From contig JBJXGX010000348.1 in NCBI GenBank assembly GCA_046160305.1, forward strand, positions 1 to 64,000: a stretch of DNA of 64,000 bases, written 5' to 3'. Of the stretch, positions 17,256 to 24,238 are shown piece after piece. This DNA is from SHXR01 sp046160305 (GTDB taxonomy: Bacteria > Pseudomonadota > Gammaproteobacteria > Burkholderiales > SG8-39). Each line of letters starts with the position of its first letter. Within the stretch, counting starts at the first letter, position 1. The position numbers and the translations under genes are program-made. A model generated the notes under the pieces. That model made no database searches, was not told the DNA's origin, and worked only from the letters and a program-made list of their open reading frames with translations.

Positions 17256-17283
17256 AAACGGCATAATGTATATTATGTTAAAT
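17256..17283 (+). other. dif: dif site: XerC/XerD chromosome dimer resolution site
   Basis: The 28-bp site has an 11-bp XerC arm (17256-17266), a 6-bp central region TGTATA (17267-17272) and an 11-bp XerD arm TTATGTTAAAT (17273-17283). Compared with the E. coli dif I know, the centre and XerD arm are identical (17/17) and the XerC arm keeps the inner CATAA and one more base (6/11), which is the usual pattern of divergence. The inner part forms the expected dyad CATAAT-gtat-ATTATG. It lies in the only gap between genes converging from both sides. It marks the replication terminus region and is the target of FtsK-activated XerCD recombination. Confidence 0.9.
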
Positions 17284-17396
17284 GATGGCCTAGGTTGAAT
17301 TCGCGTTGAATTCAGTCTTCACCGACCTCACCGACTTCACCAGCCATTCCCGCTTCGATCGCACGCATCAACCAGCAATCGCCCGACCACCCACGA

Positions 17397-17555
17397 TCAC
17401 TTGCGTTTTAGTGCATCCATCGCACCGCCGACTCGTGCGGCTTCCTCGACTACGGTTGAGACATCGGCCTTTGTGATCGGCCTGTCCTGCAAGACGCCGC
17501 TGGTTCCTAGCACCACCACACTGATGAACACGCAGATCCCGACGACTATTGGCAT
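17397..17555 (-). CDS. Small membrane protein, 52 aa
   Basis: A short frame starting at ATG 17555 with a strong AAAGGAAG ribosome binding site 6-13 nt upstream. The product has one hydrophobic segment at residues 3-22 (I-V-V-G-I-C-V-F-I-S-V-V-V-L-G) and a charged, helical tail ending in K-R-K. I recognise no family. It lies 43 nt downstream of the ankyrin gene on the same strand, so it is probably the last gene of that operon, and it is the gene nearest to dif on the right side. Confidence 0.55.
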   Translation of the reverse strand: MPIVVGICVFISVVVLGTSGVLQDRPITKADVSTVVEEAARVGGAMDALKRK

Positions 17556-17598
17556 GGCTTCTTCCTTTGTATTCCCGGGCGCCACGATGGCGAATCCT

Positions 17599-18318
17599 TT
17601 ACTTCTTTGCCCCACCTTGCTTGAGTAGCGCCACGATTGCCAAATGTTTGCGCTGCGCGGCCATTGCAAGCGCTGAAAGGCCGTCTTCATTGACCAGATT
17701 CGGATCCGCGCGTTCCCACAACAGGGCCTTGACCAGCGCCTCGTGGCCTTGGCGCGCCGCGAGCATCAAGGGCGTCGATCCGTTCGGTGAGCGGCTATCG
17801 ATCAGGACGTTGTTTTCCAGCAAATACTGGCAGATATCGGCGTACCCGTGATACGCCGCATAGTGAAGCGCCGTCCATCCCGAATGGGAAATCTCAGCGC
17901 CCGCCTTGTGCAGCATCTGCACCACGGATAAATGGCCGTGAAACGCCGCGAGCATCACGGCGGATTCGCCTTGCGCGTTCCGCTTGTTGATCTGCGCTTT
18001 GCTCTTTAGCAGATGCGCCACGATCGGCGCATGGCCGGTTCGCGCAGCCTCCATGAGCAGCGACAAGCCCTTTTCATCGGTTGAGTCGACCGAGAATCCG
18101 CGCGCCAGACCGCGCTCGACCGTCTTGAGATCGTTCTTTCGGATCGCCTCGAAGAGCTCTCCGACATTGGCGAGCCCATGCGTCGTGATCATCATACCGA
18201 TGACAATGCCCATCAACGACAAGACGAATGTGCCCAATCGGTGCGCCCGTGTGGATTCAGCGGCTCGTGGAATCGGCATCGGATCGTCCAAATCAGCGCA
18301 ATCGGATGGATTGATCAA
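17599..18318 (-). CDS. Ankyrin-repeat protein with N-terminal membrane anchor
   Basis: A 239-aa protein. A hydrophobic segment near residues 30-50 (signal anchor or uncleaved signal) is followed by about five ankyrin repeats from ~52 to the end, each with the G-x-T/S-x-L-x-x-A-A-x-x-G-H pattern. It should be a periplasmic or membrane-tethered protein-binding module. The frame can start at TTG 18318, overlapping the tatD stop as TTGA, or at ATG 18279 (M-P-I-P-R-A-A-E). Neither has a strong ribosome binding site; I list the longer form because of the overlap. In relatives, ankyrin genes often follow tatD, holB and tmk. Confidence 0.85.
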   Translation of the reverse strand: MINPSDCADLDDPMPIPRAAESTRAHRLGTFVLSLMGIVIGMMITTHGLANVGELFEAIRKNDLKTVERGLARGFSVDSTDEKGLSLLMEAARTGHAPIVAHLLKSKAQINKRNAQGESAVMLAAFHGHLSVVQMLHKAGAEISHSGWTALHYAAYHGYADICQYLLENNVLIDSRSPNGSTPLMLAARQGHEALVKALLWERADPNLVNEDGLSALAMAAQRKHLAIVALLKQGGAKK

Positions 18319-19088
18319 CTTAGTTCAACCCGGAAAAGTCGCGAGAAGTTACCGGAAGTTGTTTCCGCAAGTAACTCAAACGAAACGTTTCTTAACTCCG
18401 CGACAAAGCTGGCGACATGCTTGACCCACGCGGGCTGATTCACTTTCCCGCGCTTGGGAACCGGCGCGAGATAGGGAGAATCCGTCTCCACCAGGAGCCT
18501 GTCCAGTGGCACCTTCCTGGCCACGTCCCGCAAGGTTTCCGCGCTCTTGAATGTCACGATCCCGGAGAACGAGATGTAGAAGCCTTGATCGAGCGCCGCC
18601 TTGGCAACGTCCCATGACTCCGTAAAGCAGTGCATGACCCCGCCCCGCTCGCTCGCCCCCTCCTCGAGCATGATCCGAATCGTGTCTTCAGCCGCCGAGC
18701 GTGTGTGAATGATCAATGGCTTATCGCAGGCCCGCGAGGCGCGGATATGCGTTCTGAACCGCTCACGCTGCCACTCGAGATCGCCTTTCAATCGAAAGTA
18801 GTCGAGCCCGGTTTCGCCGATCGCGATGATCTTTGGATGCGCGGACAGCGCGACAAGCGACTCGACCGTAATCGGTGCGGCGTCCGGATAATCAGGATGC
18901 ACGCCGACCGATGCAAACAGGTTGGCGTGGCGCTCCGCAAGCGCCAGCACGCCGGGGAATCCCTCCATGGTAACGGCCACGCATAGCGCATGGGTGACGC
19001 CTTCGCGCGACATCTCGGCGAGCACCTCATCATGCCGGCCGGCGAAGTCCTCGAAGTCCAGATGACAATGGGAATCGACCAGCTTCAT
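18315..19088 (-). CDS. tatD: TatD family metal-dependent DNase
   Basis: A 257-aa TIM-barrel metal hydrolase. Metal-binding motifs are present in order: D-S-H-C-H-L-D at residues 5-11, G-E-T-G-L-D-Y near 90, I-H-T-R-S-A near 126, M-H-C-F-T-E near 150 and E-T-D-S-P-Y-L near 200. TatD proteins are 3'-5' exonucleases or D-aminoacyl-tRNA-deacylase relatives acting in DNA repair and turnover. The start is ATG 19088, overlapping the holB stop as ATGA; an upstream in-frame extension lacks similarity. The order mltG-tmk-holB-tatD is common in betaproteobacteria. Confidence 0.92.
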   Translation of the reverse strand: MKLVDSHCHLDFEDFAGRHDEVLAEMSREGVTHALCVAVTMEGFPGVLALAERHANLFASVGVHPDYPDAAPITVESLVALSAHPKIIAIGETGLDYFRLKGDLEWQRERFRTHIRASRACDKPLIIHTRSAAEDTIRIMLEEGASERGGVMHCFTESWDVAKAALDQGFYISFSGIVTFKSAETLRDVARKVPLDRLLVETDSPYLAPVPKRGKVNQPAWVKHVASFVAELRNVSFELLAETTSGNFSRLFRVELS

Positions 19089-20107
19089 CGGGCGACGCTC
19101 GCCGGCTCGTTGACGACGAGCGCATCGCGATAACCCTGGAATAGCTGCTCGTACACGAATCGCGGGTTGAGCGGATGCAAGGCGAGCGCACGCGCTTCCG
19201 CGAGTTGGCGGATCCATCGCTGCAATACGAGCCGATCCAATTTCTTCGCCGTCGCGCCAAGCTTGTCGCGATGTTCAATGTAGTAGCGCGGCGGGATGCC
19301 AAAGCTCGTGGACATCAAATCGAACGCCCATTTTTGAAGCAAATCGACGACCTGGGGCACCGGTAAATCCTTGACGGCTGACGCAAGAGAAAGTGGTTCG
19401 GCGTACTGCGCAACGAGCGCCTCGACCAGCACCGCCCCCACCTCGCGCCGCGCTTGATTCTCGAAGGCATCAAGCGGCGCGCCACTTGCAAGCGCAAGAT
19501 GGGACGAGGGCGCCTCGACGCCTTGCTGCCGAAGCCACGCCGCGCCCGCTTCCAACGTGGGCATCGCCAGATCGACGCGCTGGCAGCGGCTGATGATCGT
19601 CGGCAGGAGCTTGCCGGTATCGTGCGACACGAGAATGATGAGCGTACGCGGCGGCGGTTCCTCGAGCGTCTTCAGGAGCGCGTTGGCGGTACTCGTATTC
19701 ATTGCTTCGGCGGGCGCGAGAATCGCAATGCGCAATCCGTTGCGATGCGAGCTCATGACGACCCACTCCTGCAGCGCGCGGATCTGCGCGATGCGAAGCT
19801 GGGTCGATGGGGCTTTGGCGGCGGCCTTGGTCTTTGTTTCCCCGTCGTCGTCAGCTTCGGCATCGTTCCCCGGTTCGAGCAGACGAAGATCCGGATGGGT
19901 TCCCTGCCCCGTCCAACGGCACGCGAGGCACGCCATGCATGGAAAGCCGTTTGACGGCAGCGCTTCACAGAGCAACGATCTGCCGAAGAGCTTCGCCAGA
20001 TGCAGCTTGCCGATGCCTCGTGGTCCGCGAAAAAGCAGTGCGTGCGGCAACGCCACGCGTCGGGCCATGAGTTGTTGCCAGGCTTCTGACTGCCAATGCA
20101 GAATCAT
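19085..20107 (-). CDS. holB: DNA polymerase III subunit delta'
   Basis: A 340-aa clamp-loader subunit. The AAA+ core begins with the P-loop-like F-R-G-P-R-G-I-G-K-L near residues 27-36, where L replaces the usual S/T after the lysine. A cysteine cluster (C-x8-C-x2-C-x2-C, about residues 48-63) is the zinc module of delta'. The motif L-K-T-L-E-E-P-P near 144 is typical, and S-R-C near 173 is the sensor-1 arginine region. It loads the beta clamp within the gamma complex. It overlaps tmk upstream by 4 nt and tatD downstream by 4 nt. Confidence 0.92.
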   Translation of the reverse strand: MILHWQSEAWQQLMARRVALPHALLFRGPRGIGKLHLAKLFGRSLLCEALPSNGFPCMACLACRWTGQGTHPDLRLLEPGNDAEADDDGETKTKAAAKAPSTQLRIAQIRALQEWVVMSSHRNGLRIAILAPAEAMNTSTANALLKTLEEPPPRTLIILVSHDTGKLLPTIISRCQRVDLAMPTLEAGAAWLRQQGVEAPSSHLALASGAPLDAFENQARREVGAVLVEALVAQYAEPLSLASAVKDLPVPQVVDLLQKWAFDLMSTSFGIPPRYYIEHRDKLGATAKKLDRLVLQRWIRQLAEARALALHPLNPRFVYEQLFQGYRDALVVNEPASVAR

Positions 20108-20745
20108 CTTGAACAGAATGCCACGAGAACATTTTCAACGTTCTCTTTGACTGCCTCGAGTGCCCTATCGGTGGAAACGATCTTGAAGCGCGCCGGCTCT
20201 TGGCTCGCGCGTTCGAGATACGCCTCGCGGACACGCTGGAAAAAGCCGGGATCCTCGCGCTCGAAGCGATCGAGGCCGGGTGTCGCACTGCCGCGCCGCG
20301 CCATGCCCACCGCAACCGGCACGTCGAAGAATAAGGTGAGGTCCGGCCGCACATCGCCATGCACCCATTCTTCGAGCGCCTTCAGTCGACTGAACGGCAG
20401 CCCGCGGCCACCGCCTTGATAGGCGAAGGTCGCATCGGTGAAGCGGTCGGAAACGACCCAGCTTCCGCTTGCCAATGCCGGCCGAATCACCTTGTCGAGA
20501 TGCTCTGCCCGCGCCGCGAACATGAGAAGAGTTTCAGTGTCGAGCGCCATGGCCTCGCCCAATAGAAGCTTGCGGAGGCTTTCTCCCAATGGTGTTCCCC
20601 CCGGTTCGCGGGTCATGCGGACCGCAATGCCTCGCCCCACGAGGAACGCCTCGATCGCCGGAATGAGCGAGCTTTTGCCGGCACCATCGATGCCTTCCAG
20701 GGTAATGAACTTTCCACGCGCCACCGCCTGCACTTCATCCTCCAT
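20104..20745 (-). CDS. tmk: Thymidylate kinase
   Basis: A 213-aa kinase converting dTMP to dTDP. The P-loop L-E-G-I-D-G-A-G-K-S is at residues 16-25, the substrate-binding R-E-P-G-G-T near 46, and the D-R-F-T-D-A-T-F-A-Y-Q-G-G-G-R lid/base region near 102. The C-terminus is usual for the family. Start ATG 20745 lies inside the end of mltG (11-nt overlap); longer upstream extensions of the frame lack family similarity. It is co-transcribed with mltG and holB. Confidence 0.93.
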   Translation of the reverse strand: MEDEVQAVARGKFITLEGIDGAGKSSLIPAIEAFLVGRGIAVRMTREPGGTPLGESLRKLLLGEAMALDTETLLMFAARAEHLDKVIRPALASGSWVVSDRFTDATFAYQGGGRGLPFSRLKALEEWVHGDVRPDLTLFFDVPVAVGMARRGSATPGLDRFEREDPGFFQRVREAYLERASQEPARFKIVSTDRALEAVKENVENVLVAFCSR

Positions 20746-21763
20746 TGCGCTGATAGCGTGCGACGGCCTGATTATGCTCGACGAGTGTCTTTGAAAACTG
20801 GCTCGTTCCGTCGCCCTTTGCAACGAAGTAGAGCACATCGCTTTGCGCCGGTTGAACCGCCGCCCGCAGCGACGCGAGCCCCGGCATCGCAATCGGCGTG
20901 GGCGGAAGCCCGGTCCGGGTATAGGTGTTGTACGGCGTATCGTGCTGCAGGTCTTTGCGACGCAAATTGCCGTCGAAGTCGGGGCCGATTCCGTAGATCA
21001 CCGTGGGGTCGGCCTGCAATCGCATGCCGATGCGCAAACGGTTCGAAAAGACGGCGCCGATCAATCCCCGATCCTCGCCGCGACCGGTCTCCTTTTCGAT
21101 GATCGAGGCCATCACCAGCACATCGTGCGGCGAGGTGAGTGGACTGGTCGCATGGCGATCACCCCATGCCGCCAACAGATGCGCCTGCATGCTCTTGTAG
21201 GCGCGGCGCAGGACCGTGATGTCCGGAGTCCCCCTCGAAAAGCGGTACGTATCTGGATAGAACAGGCCTTCCGCGTGTTGCTCGGTCGCGCCGATCTTAC
21301 TCAAGAGCTCCCTCTCAGACAGCCCACTGGATTCCTTGATCAGATCCGGATGCTCTTCGATGGCCTTCCGATATTGTCGAAACGTCCAACCCTCCACGAA
21401 CCGGATCTCCGACAGGATCGCATCGCCGCGGACCAACTTGTCCAGAATATCGAGGGGGGATTCCGTAGGGCCGATTTCATAGACGCCGGCCTTCAAAGTG
21501 GCATTGTCGCCATGCACCCGCATGAGGAGGACGAACGCATCCTCATGGATGGGGATGCCACCGTTCCGTAACTGCTTCGCGGCGGAACGCACGCTGCTTC
21601 CCGGCCGGATCTCGACTTCGGTGATGCCCTCGCGTGCACCAATCGGCGCCCGCGCCCAGTGATAGGCATACGTGCCGGTGCCCGCGATGGCGGCAAACAG
21701 GATCGCGACAACAAAAAGGATCACCCGCACGATTGACCGCATCAACGAAAATTTGGAGGGCAT
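20735..21763 (-). CDS. mltG: Endolytic murein transglycosylase MltG
   Basis: A 342-aa inner-membrane protein (YceG/MltG family). One N-terminal transmembrane helix at ~10-30 is followed by a LysM-like segment and the catalytic domain. The catalytic glutamate lies in A-S-I-I-E-K-E-T-G near residue 220, then the motifs Q-A-D-P-T-V-I-Y-G and P-Y-N-T-Y-x-x-x-G-L-P-P-x-P-I. It cleaves nascent peptidoglycan strands near the membrane and sets glycan length. The start at ATG 21763 keeps a positively charged cytoplasmic tail. It is the first gene of the mltG-tmk-holB-tatD-ankyrin operon. Confidence 0.93.
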   Translation of the reverse strand: MPSKFSLMRSIVRVILFVVAILFAAIAGTGTYAYHWARAPIGAREGITEVEIRPGSSVRSAAKQLRNGGIPIHEDAFVLLMRVHGDNATLKAGVYEIGPTESPLDILDKLVRGDAILSEIRFVEGWTFRQYRKAIEEHPDLIKESSGLSERELLSKIGATEQHAEGLFYPDTYRFSRGTPDITVLRRAYKSMQAHLLAAWGDRHATSPLTSPHDVLVMASIIEKETGRGEDRGLIGAVFSNRLRIGMRLQADPTVIYGIGPDFDGNLRRKDLQHDTPYNTYTRTGLPPTPIAMPGLASLRAAVQPAQSDVLYFVAKGDGTSQFSKTLVEHNQAVARYQRNGG

Positions 21764-21841
21764 CCGGTCGATCTCACTTGAAGACCGCGCGGGACGCCCT
21801 GAATAAGGGTTCGAGGATCTCAGACCCCAGATCTCAGGCCC

Positions 21842-21847
21842 TATAAT
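21842..21847 (+). promoter_or_regulatory. Candidate -10 element for ygfZ
   Basis: TATAAT lies 41 nt before the ygfZ ATG, in the divergent gap with mltG. No good -35 hexamer was found at 16-18 nt. The same region carries a short direct repeat (gatctcag followed by a or g then cc) at about 21817 and 21831. Confidence 0.4.
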
Positions 21848-21888
21848 AGGTCGCTCAATTCAATGTCGATATTCTAGCGGGCAAGCGG

Positions 21889-22932
21889 ATGCAGGTTGCG
21901 GATACGTGGTTGGACTATCTGGCGGCACACGGCGCGCGCATTGACAGCGTCCATGTGCGTGATTTCGGCGATCGGGATGCCGAACTCGATGCCACGGCAC
22001 GCGGCGAGACGATCGTGGCATCGCTCGCGCATCTTGCGAGCTTGCATTTTACCGGCGAGGACGTGGTTGCCTTCCTGCATGGACAGGTCACCGCGGACAT
22101 CGTCGCCCTTTCCCCGGGTTCGGCAGCCCTCGGCGCGTACTGCACCGCCAAAGGTCGAATGCTCGCGACCTTCTGGCTCGCCCGTGAGACATCCGCGCTC
22201 ACCCTGCTGCTCGATGCGCAGATCACGCAGGCAATCCACAAGCGCCTTGCGATGTTTGTCATGCGATCGAAAGTGAAGATCGCGAATCAGGATAGTACGC
22301 ACGTCGCGGTCGGCGTCGCGGGCCGGAACGCCGAAGGTGTACTGCGCCATGCGGGAATTACCGATGTACCCGCCGAGCGCAAAGTCATTCGGACCGCCCA
22401 AGGCGACGCGTGGTGGTGTGTTGGGCCGAAGCGATTCATTGGCTTGATCGCACTCGATCGCGCATCCGAGCTGTGGTCATCGCTTGCGCACGAAGGACGT
22501 CCCGTAGGCGGTGACTGCTGGCGCTGGCTCGATGTAACTGCCGGAATTCCGTGGATCGGCGCGGGTACGCAGGACGAGTTGGTGCCGCAGATGGTGAATC
22601 TCGAGATGATCGACGGGGTCAGCTTTACGAAGGGTTGCTACCCGGGTCAAGAGATCGTCGCTCGCACGCAGCACCTTGGCAAGATCAAACGTCGGATGGT
22701 GCTCGCCCATATCGACGCCGAACCCGCGCCGCACGCGGGCGATGCGATCTTCGGCGCCGATCTCGGTGACCAGGCATCGGGAATCGTGGTCAACGCGGCG
22801 CCTGCACCGGGCGGCGGGTTTGACATGCTCGCGGTCATGCACACCTCGACCGCGACGGCATCGTCTGCCCACTTGCGAAGCCTTGACGGACCGCGTCTCG
22901 CGCTCCGCCCGTTGCCCTACGCCAATCAATGA
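21889..22932 (+). CDS. ygfZ: Folate-binding protein YgfZ (Fe-S cluster repair)
   Basis: A 347-aa GcvT-fold protein. The diagnostic K-G-C-Y-P-G-Q-E-I motif with its essential cysteine lies near residue 247. The N-terminal part has H-G-Q-V-T-A-D near 64, equivalent to the folate-binding region. YgfZ/IBA57 proteins help assemble or repair certain 4Fe-4S enzymes such as MiaB and use tetrahydrofolate. It is divergent from mltG, and the NRDE-family gene follows after 12 nt in the same direction. Confidence 0.92.
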   Translation: MQVADTWLDYLAAHGARIDSVHVRDFGDRDAELDATARGETIVASLAHLASLHFTGEDVVAFLHGQVTADIVALSPGSAALGAYCTAKGRMLATFWLARETSALTLLLDAQITQAIHKRLAMFVMRSKVKIANQDSTHVAVGVAGRNAEGVLRHAGITDVPAERKVIRTAQGDAWWCVGPKRFIGLIALDRASELWSSLAHEGRPVGGDCWRWLDVTAGIPWIGAGTQDELVPQMVNLEMIDGVSFTKGCYPGQEIVARTQHLGKIKRRMVLAHIDAEPAPHAGDAIFGADLGDQASGIVVNAAPAPGGGFDMLAVMHTSTATASSAHLRSLDGPRLALRPLPYANQ

Positions 22933-22944
22933 GGCGGTGATCGC

Positions 22945-23721
22945 GTGTGCGTGATCCTTTTCGCGGTCGACGCGCATCCGCGTTATCCGCTGGTGGTCGC
23001 CGCCAATCGCGACGAATGGTTTCATCGGCCCACTGCCGTCGCGGCCTTTTGGAGCGATGTGCCGAGCGTGTTCGCAGGACGCGACCTCGAGCAGCATGGA
23101 ACATGGATGGGAATTTCCCGTTCGGGTCGCTTCGCCGCGGTCACCAATGTGCGGGAAGGGGGGCCGGCGCGCGCGGATGCCCGATCGCGCGGGGCGTTGG
23201 TCAGCAGCTTCCTCACGGGCACGGAGTCACCCGCATCGTTCGCTGCGATAGTGGCGCAGCAGGGCACCCGGTACAACGGATTCAATCTGCTCGCGGGTGA
23301 TCGCACGCGCCTGATGTACCTGTCCAACCGCGGCGGCGCCCCCGAGGCGGTGCCATCCGGCGTGCACGGTCTTTCGAATCATCTGCTCAATACCGCATGG
23401 CCGAAGGTCCAGCAGGGCAAGGCGCGCCTCGCAGCCGCGCTTGCGGACGATGCGGTCGATATCCCGAAGCTCTTCGACATTCTCGGCGATCGCTCTCCGG
23501 CATCGGCCGGATCGCTGCCGGACACCGGCGTGGCGCCCGAACGCGAACGCGTGCTGTCGGCCCTGCATGTGCTCGCCGGTGACTATGGAACCCGCACCGC
23601 AACGGTGTTACTCGTCAGCGCGAACGGTCGCGTGGTGTGCCATGAACGATCGTTCGACCAGCAGGGCAACACCACCGGCGAAGTGCGGGAAGCGTTCGCG
23701 TTGGAGGGTCACGGCGCGTAA
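22945..23721 (+). CDS. NRDE-family (TANGO2-like) protein
   Basis: A 258-aa protein starting with GTG at 22945; the product begins M-C-V-I-L-F-A and contains A-N-R-D-E-W at about residues 19-24, the signature of the NRDE/DUF833 group. The N-terminal cysteine at position 2 is conserved in the family, which resembles Ntn-type hydrolases; eukaryotic TANGO2 is linked to haem and lipid handling. The biochemical role in bacteria is not settled. GAGG about 11 nt upstream supports the GTG start. It follows ygfZ in one transcript. Confidence 0.88.
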   Translation: MCVILFAVDAHPRYPLVVAANRDEWFHRPTAVAAFWSDVPSVFAGRDLEQHGTWMGISRSGRFAAVTNVREGGPARADARSRGALVSSFLTGTESPASFAAIVAQQGTRYNGFNLLAGDRTRLMYLSNRGGAPEAVPSGVHGLSNHLLNTAWPKVQQGKARLAAALADDAVDIPKLFDILGDRSPASAGSLPDTGVAPERERVLSALHVLAGDYGTRTATVLLVSANGRVVCHERSFDQQGNTTGEVREAFALEGHGA

Positions 23722-23737
23722 CTGGTGGCGCGAACGA

Positions 23738-24187
23738 TCAAGATCGGAGCGTGCGCCGCATCGCGACATGCGGGATCCCGGCCTCCATGAAAGTATCCCC
23801 TTCCACCACGAATCCGGCCTTTTCGTAGAATGCCTTCGCATGGCTCTGCGCGTTCAGCATGGCGTGCTCGAAACCCTGATCGATGGCGCGACGAACCAAC
23901 GTTTCCAGCAATGTCGCACCAACGCCCTTCCCTCGCCATGCTTTCAACACCGCCACGCGCCCGATGTGGCCGTCCGGCAACAGCCGGCCGGTTCCAATTG
24001 CCTCACCGGTGCCAATCATCGCGATCGCATGCACGCACACCGGATCGAATTCATCCATCTCGATCTCGATTGGAACGCCTTGCTCCTGGACGAACACCAC
24101 CTCCCGGATCGGCATGGCCTGTGATTGCGCGAGTTCCCAGGTGAGGAGCCGGATCTGCACGTCGATGGCGCTTGAGGAAGAGGTCAT
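23738..24187 (-). CDS. GNAT family N-acetyltransferase
   Basis: A 149-aa GNAT protein. The acetyl-CoA pyrophosphate-binding signature V-A-V-L-K-A-W-R-G-K-G-V-G-A lies near residues 78-91 (R/Q-x-x-G-x-G/A), with L-N-A-Q near 112 and the F-Y-E-K-A-G-F strand near 121. The N-terminal R-E-V-V-F-V-Q-E-Q-G-V-P motif is typical of the ElaA/YjcF-like subgroup. The acceptor is unknown. I chose ATG 24187 because similarity begins there; the frame stays open upstream without similarity. It is divergent from the aldolase/SDR gene and convergent with the NRDE gene. Confidence 0.85.
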   Translation of the reverse strand: MTSSSSAIDVQIRLLTWELAQSQAMPIREVVFVQEQGVPIEIEMDEFDPVCVHAIAMIGTGEAIGTGRLLPDGHIGRVAVLKAWRGKGVGATLLETLVRRAIDQGFEHAMLNAQSHAKAFYEKAGFVVEGDTFMEAGIPHVAMRRTLRS

Positions 24188-24198
24188 CGGTCGGCCCG

Positions 24199-24204
24199 TA
24201 TAAT
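24199..24204 (+). promoter_or_regulatory. Candidate -10 element for the aldolase/SDR-mtnA operon
   Basis: TATAAT lies between two possible starts of the aldolase/SDR gene: it ends 1 nt before ATG 24206 and 34 nt before ATG 24239. If it is functional, transcription would begin around 24210-24212, which excludes the first ATG and favours 24239. A TTGAGG element at 24172-24177 is a poor -35 with an overlong 21-nt spacer. Confidence 0.4.
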
Positions 24205-24238
24205 CATGAACACCATTTTCGCACGCCCATTCCCGATG

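Noticed and set aside
17263..17278. CATAAT-gtat-ATTATG as a transcription-factor operator
   Set aside because: The palindrome is the core of the dif site, and the flanking XerD arm matches exactly.
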